Source of the DNA: Acidobacteriota bacterium
GTDB lineage: Bacteria > Acidobacteriota > Terriglobia > Bryobacterales > Bryobacteraceae
Assembly: GCA_018268715.1 (NCBI GenBank)
Contig: JAFDVZ010000005.1
Span: 186,001-250,000 of the forward strand
Reading direction: 5' to 3'
Length of the DNA stretch: 64,000 nt
Shown here: one piece after another, positions 16,001 through 23,864 of the stretch
Layout of the letters: each line of letters opens with the position of its first letter
Numbering within the stretch: position 1 is the stretch's first letter
Translations under genes and position numbers: made by a program
The notes under the pieces: model-generated
Seen by the model: the letters and a program-made list of their open reading frames with translations, nothing else
Databases searched by the model: none
What the model was told of the DNA's origin: nothing

Positions 16001-16760
16001 CTTTAGCGTGACGCCCACCGCAGTGTCGGCGACGGCTTCCGCTGCGTCCTACCAGTTGCAGGTGACGGCTCCGGCGGGTTGCGCCTGGACGGCGACCTCG
16101 GGTTCGTCGTTCCTGACGGTGGCGAGCGGCGCGTCGGGCGCTGGGGCGGGCTCGGTGAGCTTCGTCGCGGCGGCGAATACCGGGGCGGCTCGCAATGGTT
16201 CCCTGACGGTGGCGGGCGTCACGGTCAGCGTCAGCCAGGGGGCGGCGTCCTCTTCGGCCACGCTCAGTTCGAACTCGGCCAATGTCGGCGCCGGAGCGAG
16301 CACGGGCAGCATCGTGGTGACTCCGGCCAACTCCGCCACCGCGTGGACCGCCCGCAGCAATGTGTCGTGGATCGCCGTTGCGACGGGCGCCGCCGGTACG
16401 GGCAAGGGGACTGTCACCTTCGCGGTCGCGGCCAACACGGCGAGCACGGCGCGCACCGGCACACTGACAGTCGCCGGGCAAACATTCACCGTCAACCAGG
16501 CTGCGAGTTGCTCGGTCGCCATTGGAGCGGCGTCTGTGACTCCGCAGCCTACTGGCGTCCTGCTGTCGCTGCCGGTGAATACGGGCGCGGCCTGCGGGTG
16601 GGCCACTTCGAGCGACGCCTCCTGGCTGGTGGTGGTGAGTGGCGCGGGAACCGGACCGGGGACGGCCACGCTGAAGGCAGCCCCCAATACGACTCGCACG
16701 CCGCGGACCGCGAGAGTGGTCATCGGCAATGTGACACTCACGGTTTCGCAAGGGGCGTAG
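13062..16760 (+). CDS. Sedolisin-family (S53) secreted protease with Ig-like and BACON repeats
   Basis: 1232 residues from the ATG at 13062, chosen because AGGGGAG lies just upstream and a signal peptide (about residues 1-29, ending PIAAQ) follows. Pro-kumamolisin activation domain: about residues 75-220. The S53 catalytic domain follows: Glu308 and Asp312 in MEATLDVQW, oxyanion Asp394 in SGDSG, nucleophile Ser527 in GGTSAATP, and the calcium-site segment FHDVVSG...AGYDLATGLGS. After it comes an Ig-like domain (about 615-710) and six BACON-like repeats, each with a W-(I/L)-x-(V/I) core and ending in (T/S)VxQ. The enzyme would be secreted and acid-active, with the repeats serving as spacer or for glycan/cell-surface binding. 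Stop at 16760; terminator at 16821-16850. Confidence 0.93.
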   Translation: MRLHPRRSLQLALLVTLLVCLTLPIAAQSNRSYTSSSFNGNRTVDRISGAVDAARTVAVRGNVHPLARAEHDIGAVAPNRRLDRMVLALRPSADQEAELEALLEAQQDPSSPDFRRWLTPEEFGQRFGVSRNDLRQLVDWLSGQGFEVEPLPAGGRLIVFSGAAEQVEAAFSVRMRRYRIHGEEHIANEGDPRIPEALAAVVGGFVSLNDFRSAPQHVAMASGIVPEYSAGSSHYLSPADYATIYGLTPLFTGSFDGSGQTIAVIGRTNINKSDVASFRSRFGLPAGDPTIVLAGADPGVISGGEQMEATLDVQWAGATAPKAAVKLVVSGSTSSSDGITLSAQYAVNNNVAPIITLSFGLCEASMGRSGSTFWNSLWQQAAAQGQTVLVASGDSGAAGCDSPSSSTAVSGAGVNALCSSPYSTCVGGTQFQDTANPSLFWSSSNASTYGSALAYIPEAAWNETASGGLWATGGGASIFFSKPSWQSAPGVPADGKRDVPDVSLTAAGHDGYLIVMNGSLGVVGGTSAATPALAGILSIVAQKANARLGNANPSFYALATRQASGGASVFHDVVSGTNGVPGVTGFSAGAGYDLATGLGSVDAFQLASHWSEGSTATPGFTLSAAPTSVTAAKGSSGTAAVSVTATGGFSTAVVLTASGAPSGVTASFSNSTVASASGTATLTLAASAQATPGTYPITVTGTGGSTVRTSSVSLVIPQPCTYALDPASASVGAGAATFTVKVTTGAGCAWTASTSTGWITLASASSGSGAGTFSYSVAANTSGATRTGTATIGGQTLTVTQSGASCSYSVSPTAVRAGASPGSYTVQVTAASGCPWTASTATSWIGVSTSTASPSGSGSVAIAVASNTASSSRTGSLSVAGQTVSVTQEAAPTFSLSANSASLPATASTGSVTVTAPSQSTSWTAASNAAWLTITAGASGTGSRTVGFAATANSSSSARTAVISIANLTFNVVQAAAACSFSVTPTAVSATASAASYQLQVTAPAGCAWTATSGSSFLTVASGASGAGAGSVSFVAAANTGAARNGSLTVAGVTVSVSQGAASSSATLSSNSANVGAGASTGSIVVTPANSATAWTARSNVSWIAVATGAAGTGKGTVTFAVAANTASTARTGTLTVAGQTFTVNQAASCSVAIGAASVTPQPTGVLLSLPVNTGAACGWATSSDASWLVVVSGAGTGPGTATLKAAPNTTRTPRTARVVIGNVTLTVSQGA

Positions 16761-16820
16761 TGCAACCGGGCGGGCGCCCGGGACAAGGCGGGCGCCGCTG
16801 CACACTCCCTCGCGCTGGAT

Positions 16821-16850
16821 AGCCGCCCTTCGGGGCGGCTTTCTTCTTTT
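16821..16850 (+). terminator. Rho-independent terminator
   Basis: AGCCGCCC at 16821-16828, TTCG loop, GGGCGGCT at 16833-16840, then a T-rich tail (TTTCTTCTTTT). It ends the sedolisin transcript. Confidence 0.8.
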
Positions 16851-16883
16851 GGCGAGGCGCGCTTGTGACATGATGAGACGTTC

Positions 16884-18923
16884 ATGTCCTTGCCTCCTGA
16901 TCCCAAATCCTGGGCCGCCTCCGAAGGCTCGCCGACGCCGCTGGGAGTTACCTACATCCCGGATCAGGACGCTTACAATTTCGCCATCTATTCGAAGTGC
17001 GCCACCCAGGTCACTCTACTGCTGTACTCGGCCAACGAGGCCGCCTCGCCGGTTGACCGTTACGAGTTCGGGTTCCCTCGCAATAAGACCGGCAGGGTTT
17101 GGCACTGCCGCCTGCCCGCCTCGCGGATCGCTTCGGCTGAATACTACGCCTACCAGATAGACGGTCCGGCCGACGCCGCCGAGGGCCAGCGGTTCGACCG
17201 CGACAAGATACTGCTGGACCCGTACGCGACGGCCGTCCACTTCCCGGCCGGGCACTCCCGCGACGCCGCCATTCAAGCGGGTTCGAACGCCGGACGCGCG
17301 CCGCTGGGCGTTCTGCGGGCGGCCGGAACGCCCTTTCAGTGGTCGGTGGACGGCCGTCCTCACCACAGCTATGACACGGTGATCTATGAGATGCACGTCC
17401 GCGGTTTCACCGCCCGCGAAAACTCCGGCGTGGCCGCCGAACGCCGCGGAACGTTCGCGGGAGTTATCGATAAGATCCCCTATCTGGTCGAGTTAGGCGT
17501 TACGGCGGTGGAGTTATTGCCTGTCTACCAGTTCGATCCGCGGGAGGAGAATTATTGGGGCTACATGCCCCTCAACTTCTTTTCGCCCCATCGTTCCTAT
17601 GCGTCGGGATCGGCCGCCGACGCGCAGTTCAACGAGTTTCGCGCCATGGTCAAGGCGTTGCACGAGGCGGGCATCGAGGTGGTGCTCGACGTCGTGTATA
17701 ACCATACGGCGGAGGCTGGCGACGGCGGGCCCACTTACTCATTCCGCGGCATCGATAACACCAGTTACTACCTGCTCGACCAGGCCGACCGTTCGCGCTA
17801 CCGTAACGACGCCGGCTGCGGCAACGTCCTGCACTGCGCCAACCGCGCCGTCCGCAAAATGATCATCGACAGCATGACGTTCTGGGCCGAGCAGATGCAC
17901 GTTGACGGCTTCCGCTTCGACCTGGCGACGATTTTCACGCGCAACGAGGATGGCTCGGTGAATCTGCACGACCCGGCTGTCATCTCCGAAATCACCTCCA
18001 ATCGAGTTTTTGAAAAAGTGCGTCTGATCGCGGAGGCGTGGGACCTGGGCTCCTACCAGTTGGGCCGCAACTTTCCCGGTATGAGTTGGCTGCAGTGGAA
18101 CGGACGTTACCGCGACGAGGTTCGCCAGTTTGTCAAGGGCGATAACGGAATGGTGGGATGGCTGAAACTGCGCCTGGAGGGCAGCGACGACCTGTTTCCT
18201 CAGGAGTTGGAGCTGGGCTATCGCCCCTACCAGAGCATCAATTACATTTGCTCCCACGACGGCTTCAACCTGGCCGACCTGGTTTCCTATAACAATAAGA
18301 CGAACGCCGCCGGCGGGACCGATTCTAACTACAGTTGGAATTGCGGCCACGAAGGCGACGGCGACGTTCCCGCCGGAGTGGCCGAACTGCGCCGGCGGCA
18401 GGTGAAGAACTGCTGCGCGCTGTTGATGCTCTCAAACGGCACGCCGATGTTCTGCATGGGCGACGAGGTGATGCACACCCAGCGCGGCCACAATAACCCC
18501 TACGATCAGGACAACGAAATCACCTGGTTCGACTGGGACCTGCGCCAGACGAATGCCGACATGTTCCGCTTCTTCAAGGAGATGATCGCCTTCCGCAAGG
18601 CTCATCCTTCCATCGCGCGGAGCGTTTATTGGAAAGACGACGTCTCCTGGTATGGCGTCCGTGGCGGCCCTGACCTGTCTTGGGAGTCGCACACGCTCGC
18701 CTACTGCCTGCATGGCGGCTCGATGAAGGACGCCGATATCTATGTGATGATCAACGCCTTCTGGGAGCCGCTCGAATTCGACATTCAGGAACCCGGGCCG
18801 TGGAGCCGGGTTGTCGACACGAGCCTGCCCAGCCCCGGCGACATTGGCGATCCGGAACCGCTGCCGGCCTCCGCCCGCTCTCTGGGCGTTGCCCCTCGTA
18901 GTGTTGTGGTTCTAGTCAAATAG
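16884..18923 (+). CDS. Glycogen debranching enzyme, GlgX/TreX type
   Basis: 679 residues, the normal length for GlgX-type alpha-1,6-glucosidases/isoamylases of GH13. An N-terminal CBM48-like domain (about residues 15-145) is followed by the TIM barrel with VIYEMHVRGFT (167-176), VVLDVVYNHT (266-275), nucleophile Asp346 in DGFRFDLA, acid/base Glu384 in LIAEAWD and Asp459 in CSHDGFN. The C-terminal part forms the beta domain. No signal peptide, so it acts in the cytoplasm on glycogen or its limit dextrins, releasing the branch chains. No other glycogen gene lies next to it. The start ATG is 44 bases after the sedolisin terminator. Confidence 0.95.
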   Translation: MSLPPDPKSWAASEGSPTPLGVTYIPDQDAYNFAIYSKCATQVTLLLYSANEAASPVDRYEFGFPRNKTGRVWHCRLPASRIASAEYYAYQIDGPADAAEGQRFDRDKILLDPYATAVHFPAGHSRDAAIQAGSNAGRAPLGVLRAAGTPFQWSVDGRPHHSYDTVIYEMHVRGFTARENSGVAAERRGTFAGVIDKIPYLVELGVTAVELLPVYQFDPREENYWGYMPLNFFSPHRSYASGSAADAQFNEFRAMVKALHEAGIEVVLDVVYNHTAEAGDGGPTYSFRGIDNTSYYLLDQADRSRYRNDAGCGNVLHCANRAVRKMIIDSMTFWAEQMHVDGFRFDLATIFTRNEDGSVNLHDPAVISEITSNRVFEKVRLIAEAWDLGSYQLGRNFPGMSWLQWNGRYRDEVRQFVKGDNGMVGWLKLRLEGSDDLFPQELELGYRPYQSINYICSHDGFNLADLVSYNNKTNAAGGTDSNYSWNCGHEGDGDVPAGVAELRRRQVKNCCALLMLSNGTPMFCMGDEVMHTQRGHNNPYDQDNEITWFDWDLRQTNADMFRFFKEMIAFRKAHPSIARSVYWKDDVSWYGVRGGPDLSWESHTLAYCLHGGSMKDADIYVMINAFWEPLEFDIQEPGPWSRVVDTSLPSPGDIGDPEPLPASARSLGVAPRSVVVLVK

Positions 18924-18929
18924 CGGGTC

Positions 18930-18958
18930 TTGACGGGCCAGCTATTACGTCGTACGAT
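18930..18958 (+). promoter_or_regulatory. Sigma-70-type promoter of the padR operon
   Basis: -35 TTGACG at 18930-18935, 17-base spacer, -10 TACGAT at 18953-18958. The predicted start is near 18965, only about 18 bases before the padR ATG. The left arm of the operator repeat lies inside the spacer. Confidence 0.65.
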
Positions 18959-18976
18959 ACTACGCAGGACGTAATA
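18943..18976. promoter_or_regulatory. Putative PadR operator (9-bp perfect inverted repeat)
   Basis: TATTACGTC at 18943-18951 and GACGTAATA at 18968-18976, exact complements separated by 16 bases. The arms bracket the -10 box and the predicted start point. It ends seven bases before the padR start codon, which fits autorepression by the encoded PadR protein. Confidence 0.65.
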
Positions 18977-18982
18977 TATCGG

Positions 18983-19270
18983 ATGAACGACCCCAGCTTG
19001 CTAGTGCTGTCGAGCCTGGCTGAAGGCGACAAGCACGGTTACGCCATCATGACCGACATCGAGCAGTTCGCCGGCGTCCGGCTGGGCCCCGGCACGCTCT
19101 ATGGGGCCATCACGCGGCTGGAGGAGCGCGGAATGATCCGGCCGGTCCGCACCGGCGATCGCCGCCAACCATACGCCATCACGCCGCAGGGCCGCGAAGT
19201 GCTGCGGGAACAATTGACGGCGCTCGAAAAAGCGGTCCGTACGGGACTCCGCCGCCTGAGGCAGGCATGA
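18983..19270 (+). CDS. PadR-family transcriptional regulator
   Basis: 95 residues, a minimal PadR protein with a winged helix (about residues 5-85: LLVLSSLAEGDKHGYAIMTDIEQFAGVRLGPGTLYGAITRLEERGMI) and no long C-terminal dimerisation helix domain beyond QLTALEKAVRTGLRRL. It has the hallmark GPGTLYGAITRLE recognition segment and the beta-wing RQPYAITPQGREVL. PadR proteins of this size are usually repressors of adjacent membrane or efflux functions. It shares a four-base ATGA overlap with the next gene, a pairing that is common in Acidobacteriota. Confidence 0.93.
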   Translation: MNDPSLLVLSSLAEGDKHGYAIMTDIEQFAGVRLGPGTLYGAITRLEERGMIRPVRTGDRRQPYAITPQGREVLREQLTALEKAVRTGLRRLRQA

Positions 19271-19965
19271 GACGCCGGCTGGCCGCGCTCTATCCCCGCT
19301 GGTGGCGAGACCGTTACCGCGATGAGTTCGAGGCGCTGCTCGATGACGCTCCGCCGCGCTGGACGGACGGGTTCGACATCTTGAAGGAGGCTTTGCCCAT
19401 GCGTGTCCGGTCGCTCAACTCCTGGCAGATCGCCGGGGGGTGCGCCGTGCTTGGCGCGATGTTCGCGCTAACCGGCTCCTACGCGTTGCCGCGGCGATTC
19501 GTGTCCAGCGCCGTGATCCAGCCCGTTGGCGATTCGCTGATGGGCGATCGGGCGATCCGCGTAACCCGGCAGGTGCTCAGTACGGGCTCTCTCGCCCCTG
19601 TCATCGTGCGCAACGGTCTCTATGAAGAGATGCGCAAAAGCGCCCCTCTCGAAGACGTGGTGAGCCGCATGCGCAAGGACATCCGGATTGGTTCGGTTCT
19701 GAAGTCCCGTGGTCCCGCGGGCGGCGCCATGTCGCTGTCGTTCGAATACGTCGACCCGGCGAAAGCCCGCGCCACCGTGAGGGATTTATCCGAACAACTC
19801 GCCGCGCAAACCGGGGCCCACTTGATCGATGGTCCCAATCTTCCGGATCAGCCGGTGTTCCCGAATCGCAGGACGATCGCCATGGCCGGAGTGTTGGCGG
19901 GCGCTCTGCTGGGGATGGCCGGCGCCCGCCTGGCTCGCGCTAGTTCCGCGCGGAAGGCAACTTAG
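19267..19965 (+). CDS. PadR-associated membrane protein, Wzz-like
   Basis: 232 residues. The N-terminus RRRLAALYPRWWRDRYRDEFEALLDD is a motif seen in membrane proteins encoded next to PadR regulators. Two membrane helices, about residues 54-75 and 200-220, flank an extracytoplasmic domain with FVSSAVIQPVG and SLSFEYVDPAKARATVRDLSEQL, the arrangement of chain-length determinant (Wzz) proteins. The cytoplasmic tyrosine-kinase part found in some Wzz relatives is missing. The role is not known; the operon suggests it is controlled by PadR. Its 3' end overlaps the convergent aldo-keto reductase gene by 26 bases. Confidence 0.65.
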   Translation: MRRRLAALYPRWWRDRYRDEFEALLDDAPPRWTDGFDILKEALPMRVRSLNSWQIAGGCAVLGAMFALTGSYALPRRFVSSAVIQPVGDSLMGDRAIRVTRQVLSTGSLAPVIVRNGLYEEMRKSAPLEDVVSRMRKDIRIGSVLKSRGPAGGAMSLSFEYVDPAKARATVRDLSEQLAAQTGAHLIDGPNLPDQPVFPNRRTIAMAGVLAGALLGMAGARLARASSARKAT

Positions 19966-20974
19966 GATTCCGCTCGCCGGCGAAGCGCTGCTGATGCCAC
20001 TGAGGATAGGGCAGGGGACGCGCGCTCGCGGCGTCCAGTTTCGCCACTTCCTCGGCGGTCAGCGACCATGTGGCGGCGGCCAGGTTGTCCCGAAGCTGGG
20101 CTTCGTTGCGGGCGCCGATGATCACCGTGTCGACGCGCGGCTTTCGCATCACCCAGTTCAGGGCCACCTGCGAGACGGACACGCCGCGCGCCGTGGCGAT
20201 CTGGTCCAACGCGTCCACGACGCCGTAGACAAAATCCATGTCCATCGTTCCGGGCATCTGTAATTCGTTGAAGCGCGATTCCGACGGGCGCTCCTGCCCG
20301 CGCCGGAACTTGCCCGACAGCAACCCGCCCGACAGCGGGCTCCAGGCCATGACGCCAACGCCCTGGTCCACTCCGAGCGGGACGATCTCGTTTTCCACAT
20401 CGCGAGCTAGCAGCGAGTAATTCACCTGCTGCGAGATGTAGGGAGTCAGATGTTGGGCCCGGCTGACCGCGAGCGCCTTCATCGTCTGCCATGCGCCGTA
20501 ATTCGAGCAGCCGACGTAGCGCACCTTGCCGGACTGCACCAGGTCGTCGAACGCTCGCATGGTTTCCTCGAGCGGAGTTAGGGCGTCGAAGTTATGCGCC
20601 TGATATAAGTCGATGTAATCGGTGCCCAGCCGCCGCAGGCTGTCCTCGCATCCCTGAACGATGTGCTTGCGCGATAACCCCATCCGGTGCGTGCCCGGCT
20701 CGATTCTGAAGAACAGCTTCGTAGCCAGCACGATGTCCTTGCGCTTTGCGCCCAGCGCCTGTCCGACCACCACTTCTGACTTGCCGTTCGAATACATGTC
20801 GGCGGTGTCGATCGTGGTGACGCCCGCCTCCAGGCAGATGTCGATCAGCCTGCGCGCTTCCTCCACCTGGATGTTGCCCATGGCGGCGAAGCGGCCCTCG
20901 CCCCCGATCGTCATCGTGCCGAAACTCAGGACTGAAACTTCCAGTCCGCTATTGCCGAGAAATCTGGATTCCAC
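19940..20974 (-). CDS. Aldo/keto reductase
   Basis: 344 residues. Typical AKR features: SVLSFGTMTIGG near the start, the catalytic Asp/Tyr in DTADMYSNGKSE, catalytic Lys in VLATKLFF, His in LYQAHNFD, and the NADPH-binding VGCSNYGAWQ, SPLSGGLLSGKF and IIGARNEAQLRDNL segments. It resembles the AKR branch that acts on small aldehydes or sugar derivatives with NADPH. No signal peptide. It is convergent with the PadR-linked gene (26-base overlap) and divergent from the ThuA gene. The physiological substrate is not evident. Confidence 0.94.
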   Translation of the reverse strand: MESRFLGNSGLEVSVLSFGTMTIGGEGRFAAMGNIQVEEARRLIDICLEAGVTTIDTADMYSNGKSEVVVGQALGAKRKDIVLATKLFFRIEPGTHRMGLSRKHIVQGCEDSLRRLGTDYIDLYQAHNFDALTPLEETMRAFDDLVQSGKVRYVGCSNYGAWQTMKALAVSRAQHLTPYISQQVNYSLLARDVENEIVPLGVDQGVGVMAWSPLSGGLLSGKFRRGQERPSESRFNELQMPGTMDMDFVYGVVDALDQIATARGVSVSQVALNWVMRKPRVDTVIIGARNEAQLRDNLAAATWSLTAEEVAKLDAASARPLPYPQWHQQRFAGERNPKLPSARN

Positions 20975-21068
20975 GGCAACATGCTAACAGATGCGCCGCT
21001 GGGCCGGCGCGCGCTCCACGATCAGACGCTGTACGCTCAACCGCGATACGATATGGCCGGAAATCCTC

Positions 21069-22523
21069 ATGTCTGGCAGACTTATCGTTGCCCTCTGCGC
21101 CGCCCACTTCATCGCCGCCGCGGCGCCTCCCGCTCGCATTCTGATCGTTACGGGATCGAGCGACCTGCAATATCACGACTGGCGCCTCACCACATCCTAC
21201 TTGCGGCACGCGCTGGCCAACGCCGGCCGTTTCGATGTCCGCGTCGTCGAAGATCCCAAGGCGCTCACCGGCGAAGCGCTGGCGGGATATGACGCGGTCG
21301 TCATCAACTATAACGGCCCGCGTTGGGGCTCCGGCCCGGAGTCGGCGATCGAGCAATTCGTGCGCTCCGGCAAGGGCGTCCTGTCCTTCCACGGCGTCTC
21401 CTACGGCCCGTTGATCGGCACGACGCAGAAGTCCGGCGGTGGATGGGAACTCACTCCGCCATGGCCCGAGTACGCCAGGCTGATCGGCGCCAGGTGGCCA
21501 GCCGACCGCATTGGCCATGCCCCACGTCACGCTTTCACGGTCAAGGTGGCCGATCGCGAACACCCCATCTCACGCGGTCTGGAAGCCGAATTCACCGTGA
21601 ACGACGAACTCTATCACCGCATGGATCTGCTGCCCGGCGTGCACGTCCTGGCCACGGCTTTCGACGATCCGTCCCGAGGCGGGACTGGCGGGAACGAGCC
21701 GGTGGCCTGGACGGCCGAGTACGGCAAGGGCCGCGTCTTTCACACGACGCTGGGCCACGACCTGAGCGCGCTGTACTCGCCGCAAGTCGCCACAATGTTC
21801 GCACGCGCCGCCGAGTGGGTGGCGACCGGCGGCGTCAGCCTCACCGGCACGGTATCCCTGGCGCCGCCGAAGAAGAACCCCTTGCGCGTCCTGGTGGCCA
21901 CCGGGGGCCATAGCTACGATCCCACCTTCTACCAGGTATTCGAAGGCTGGGATGACGTCGCATGGACCCACGCCACGTCCGAGAAGGAAGCCTTCACGAA
22001 GAATATGAAGGACCAGTGGGACGTTCTCGTTCTCTATGACATGCACAACGAAATCGGCGAGCCCGAAAGAACAAATCTTCGAGCGTTTGTGGAGGCGGGC
22101 AAGGGTGTCGTCGCCCTGCACCATTCCATCGTCGACTACACGGATTGGCCTTGGTGGTATGAGGAGGTGATCGGCGGCAAGTATTTCGAGAAGCCTGTCG
22201 GCGATCACCCGGCGTCTCATTACCAGCACGACGTCCCAATGGTTGTCACGCCCGTCAAGGGTCGCGAGAGCCATCCGATCGTGCGCGGTCTGGGCGAAAT
22301 TGTCACCGTTGACGAGTGTTACCGCGGCATGTGGCATTCGCCGAAGATCACGGTGTTGATGGAGACCCGTCACGAACTGAACGACGTCCCGGTTGTATAT
22401 CTCGGCCCCCAGCCCAACGGCCACGCCGTCTATATTCAGCTCGGTCACGATGCGTACACGTATCACCATCCCGGCTATCGCCGTCTGGTGCACAACGCCC
22501 TGCTGTGGTCCGCCGGGCGGTGA
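21069..22523 (+). CDS. Secreted protein with two ThuA domains
   Basis: 484 residues from the ATG at 21069, chosen because it is followed by a signal peptide (MSGRLIVALCAAHFIAAAA). Two ThuA-like (trehalose-utilisation) domains follow in tandem, at about residues 22-255 and 275-484. Each has the class-I amidotransferase-like fold with an RILIVTG or RVLVATGGH first strand, a G(K)GVLSFHGVSYG or GKGVVALHHSIVD turn, a HPI(S/V)RGL segment and a late G(R)VFHTTLGHD or NGHAVYIQLGHD strand. ThuA proteins act in sugar metabolism but the reaction is not established; the nucleophile Cys of true amidotransferases is absent, as is usual. The next gene is tagaturonate epimerase, 81 bases downstream. Confidence 0.9.
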   Translation: MSGRLIVALCAAHFIAAAAPPARILIVTGSSDLQYHDWRLTTSYLRHALANAGRFDVRVVEDPKALTGEALAGYDAVVINYNGPRWGSGPESAIEQFVRSGKGVLSFHGVSYGPLIGTTQKSGGGWELTPPWPEYARLIGARWPADRIGHAPRHAFTVKVADREHPISRGLEAEFTVNDELYHRMDLLPGVHVLATAFDDPSRGGTGGNEPVAWTAEYGKGRVFHTTLGHDLSALYSPQVATMFARAAEWVATGGVSLTGTVSLAPPKKNPLRVLVATGGHSYDPTFYQVFEGWDDVAWTHATSEKEAFTKNMKDQWDVLVLYDMHNEIGEPERTNLRAFVEAGKGVVALHHSIVDYTDWPWWYEEVIGGKYFEKPVGDHPASHYQHDVPMVVTPVKGRESHPIVRGLGEIVTVDECYRGMWHSPKITVLMETRHELNDVPVVYLGPQPNGHAVYIQLGHDAYTYHHPGYRRLVHNALLWSAGR

Positions 22524-22604
22524 ACGTTCAGTTTCCCTGAACCGTCCGTTTAGCGGCGCCCATTTGTGCGGCGCGCGGCGATTGCATAGAGTCAAGAAGG
22601 AAAC

Positions 22605-23825
22605 ATGCTCGAACTACGGAAATACTCGATCGGCGTTGGCGACCGTTTCGCTCACCAGGCCAAGGCTCAGTTGAACGCCTGTGTCCAGGCCGCCGCCCAA
22701 GGCATCCACGTGGTCCCGGTCTGGAACAAGTCGTTCCGCGAACACGGCATCGTGGGCTCCGAACCGCCCAGCGCGCGCGTGGCCGCCGATGCGGCTGTTG
22801 CGGCGCTCGGCTGGAGCGATCCCTACCATGTCGACGCCGACCACATCAACCTGGGCAATGTCGACGGGTTCATCGAAGCGAGCGACTTTTTCACCATCGA
22901 CGTCGCCGCAGCCATCGGCCAACCCGTTCCCGACGCTGACGCGGCCGCTTTTATCGATCGCCACTCCGAACTGAAGGGCGAACTGGAACCGGACGCCCTT
23001 GCCGCGGCGGTCGCGCGCTATCTGGGCGCCGTCGGGGAAGCCGGCCGCATCTACCGTCATGTCGCCGCGCGCAAGGATCCGGCTGCGTTCATCACGGAAG
23101 TCTCGATGGATGAGACCGATTCGCCGCAGACGCCGCCGGAGTTGCTCGTGATTCTCGCCGCCATCGCCGATGAGGGTATTCCCGCGCAGACCATCGCGCC
23201 GAAGTTCACCGGCCGCTTCAACAAAGGCGTCGATTTCGTTGGCAGTCCGGAGGGCTTTGAGAAGGAATTCAACGGGGATCTGGCGGTTATCGCGCAGGCG
23301 GTGAAGCAGTATCCGTTGCCCAGGAACCTGAAGTTGAGCGTGCACTCGGGCAGCGACAAGTTTTCCATCTATGAACCGATCCGTCGCGCTCTCGCCGCTT
23401 CCGGCGCCGGAGTCCATCTCAAGACGGCCGGCACCACGTGGCTGGAGGAACTGATCGGTCTTGCCGAAGCGGGTGGCGACGGATTGGCGCTGGCCAAACA
23501 GGTTTACGCGAAAGCCTATGCCGATCGCGACGCGCTGTGCGCCCCCTACGCGACTGTCATCGACATCGACGCTTCGAAGCTTCCCGCCCCGGACGCGGTC
23601 AACGCGTGGAGCGCCGAGGAGTACGTGAGCGCGCTCCGGCACGATCAGTCGAACCCACAGTACAACGCGAATCTCCGCCAACTGCTGCACGTGGGCTACA
23701 AGGTCGCCGCGAAATTGGGCGCCAGGTACACCGGCATGTTGGACGAGTGCGAGGCGTCGATCGCGCGCAACGTCACCACGAATATTCTGGACCGACACAT
23801 CCTGAGAGTCTTTCCGAAGCGGTAG
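22605..23825 (+). CDS. uxaE: Tagaturonate epimerase (UxaE family)
   Basis: 406 residues. The sequence matches the UxaE family: the start MLELRKYSIGVGDRFAHQ, the metal-binding DADHINLGNVDGFIEASDFFTIDVA block, TAPKFTGRFNKGVDFVG (here TIAPKFTGRF), KLSVHSGSDKFSIYEPIRRAL and LKTAGTTWLEE. The enzyme epimerises D-tagaturonate and D-fructuronate, an alternative step in D-galacturonate catabolism that lets galacturonate enter the glucuronate route. Cytoplasmic. The preceding ThuA gene and the later dehydratase suggest a sugar-acid locus, but the other galacturonate enzymes are not in the window. Confidence 0.88.
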   Translation: MLELRKYSIGVGDRFAHQAKAQLNACVQAAAQGIHVVPVWNKSFREHGIVGSEPPSARVAADAAVAALGWSDPYHVDADHINLGNVDGFIEASDFFTIDVAAAIGQPVPDADAAAFIDRHSELKGELEPDALAAAVARYLGAVGEAGRIYRHVAARKDPAAFITEVSMDETDSPQTPPELLVILAAIADEGIPAQTIAPKFTGRFNKGVDFVGSPEGFEKEFNGDLAVIAQAVKQYPLPRNLKLSVHSGSDKFSIYEPIRRALAASGAGVHLKTAGTTWLEELIGLAEAGGDGLALAKQVYAKAYADRDALCAPYATVIDIDASKLPAPDAVNAWSAEEYVSALRHDQSNPQYNANLRQLLHVGYKVAAKLGARYTGMLDECEASIARNVTTNILDRHILRVFPKR

Positions 23826-23864
23826 TCAGCGGCGCCGCCGCGTGGTGTGATACGTTCCGTAGAA

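Noticed and set aside
14930-16740. Repeated segments in the sedolisin gene as a possible CRISPR or tandem repeat array
   Set aside because: The units are about 85 codons, in frame, and diverged; they are protein-domain repeats.
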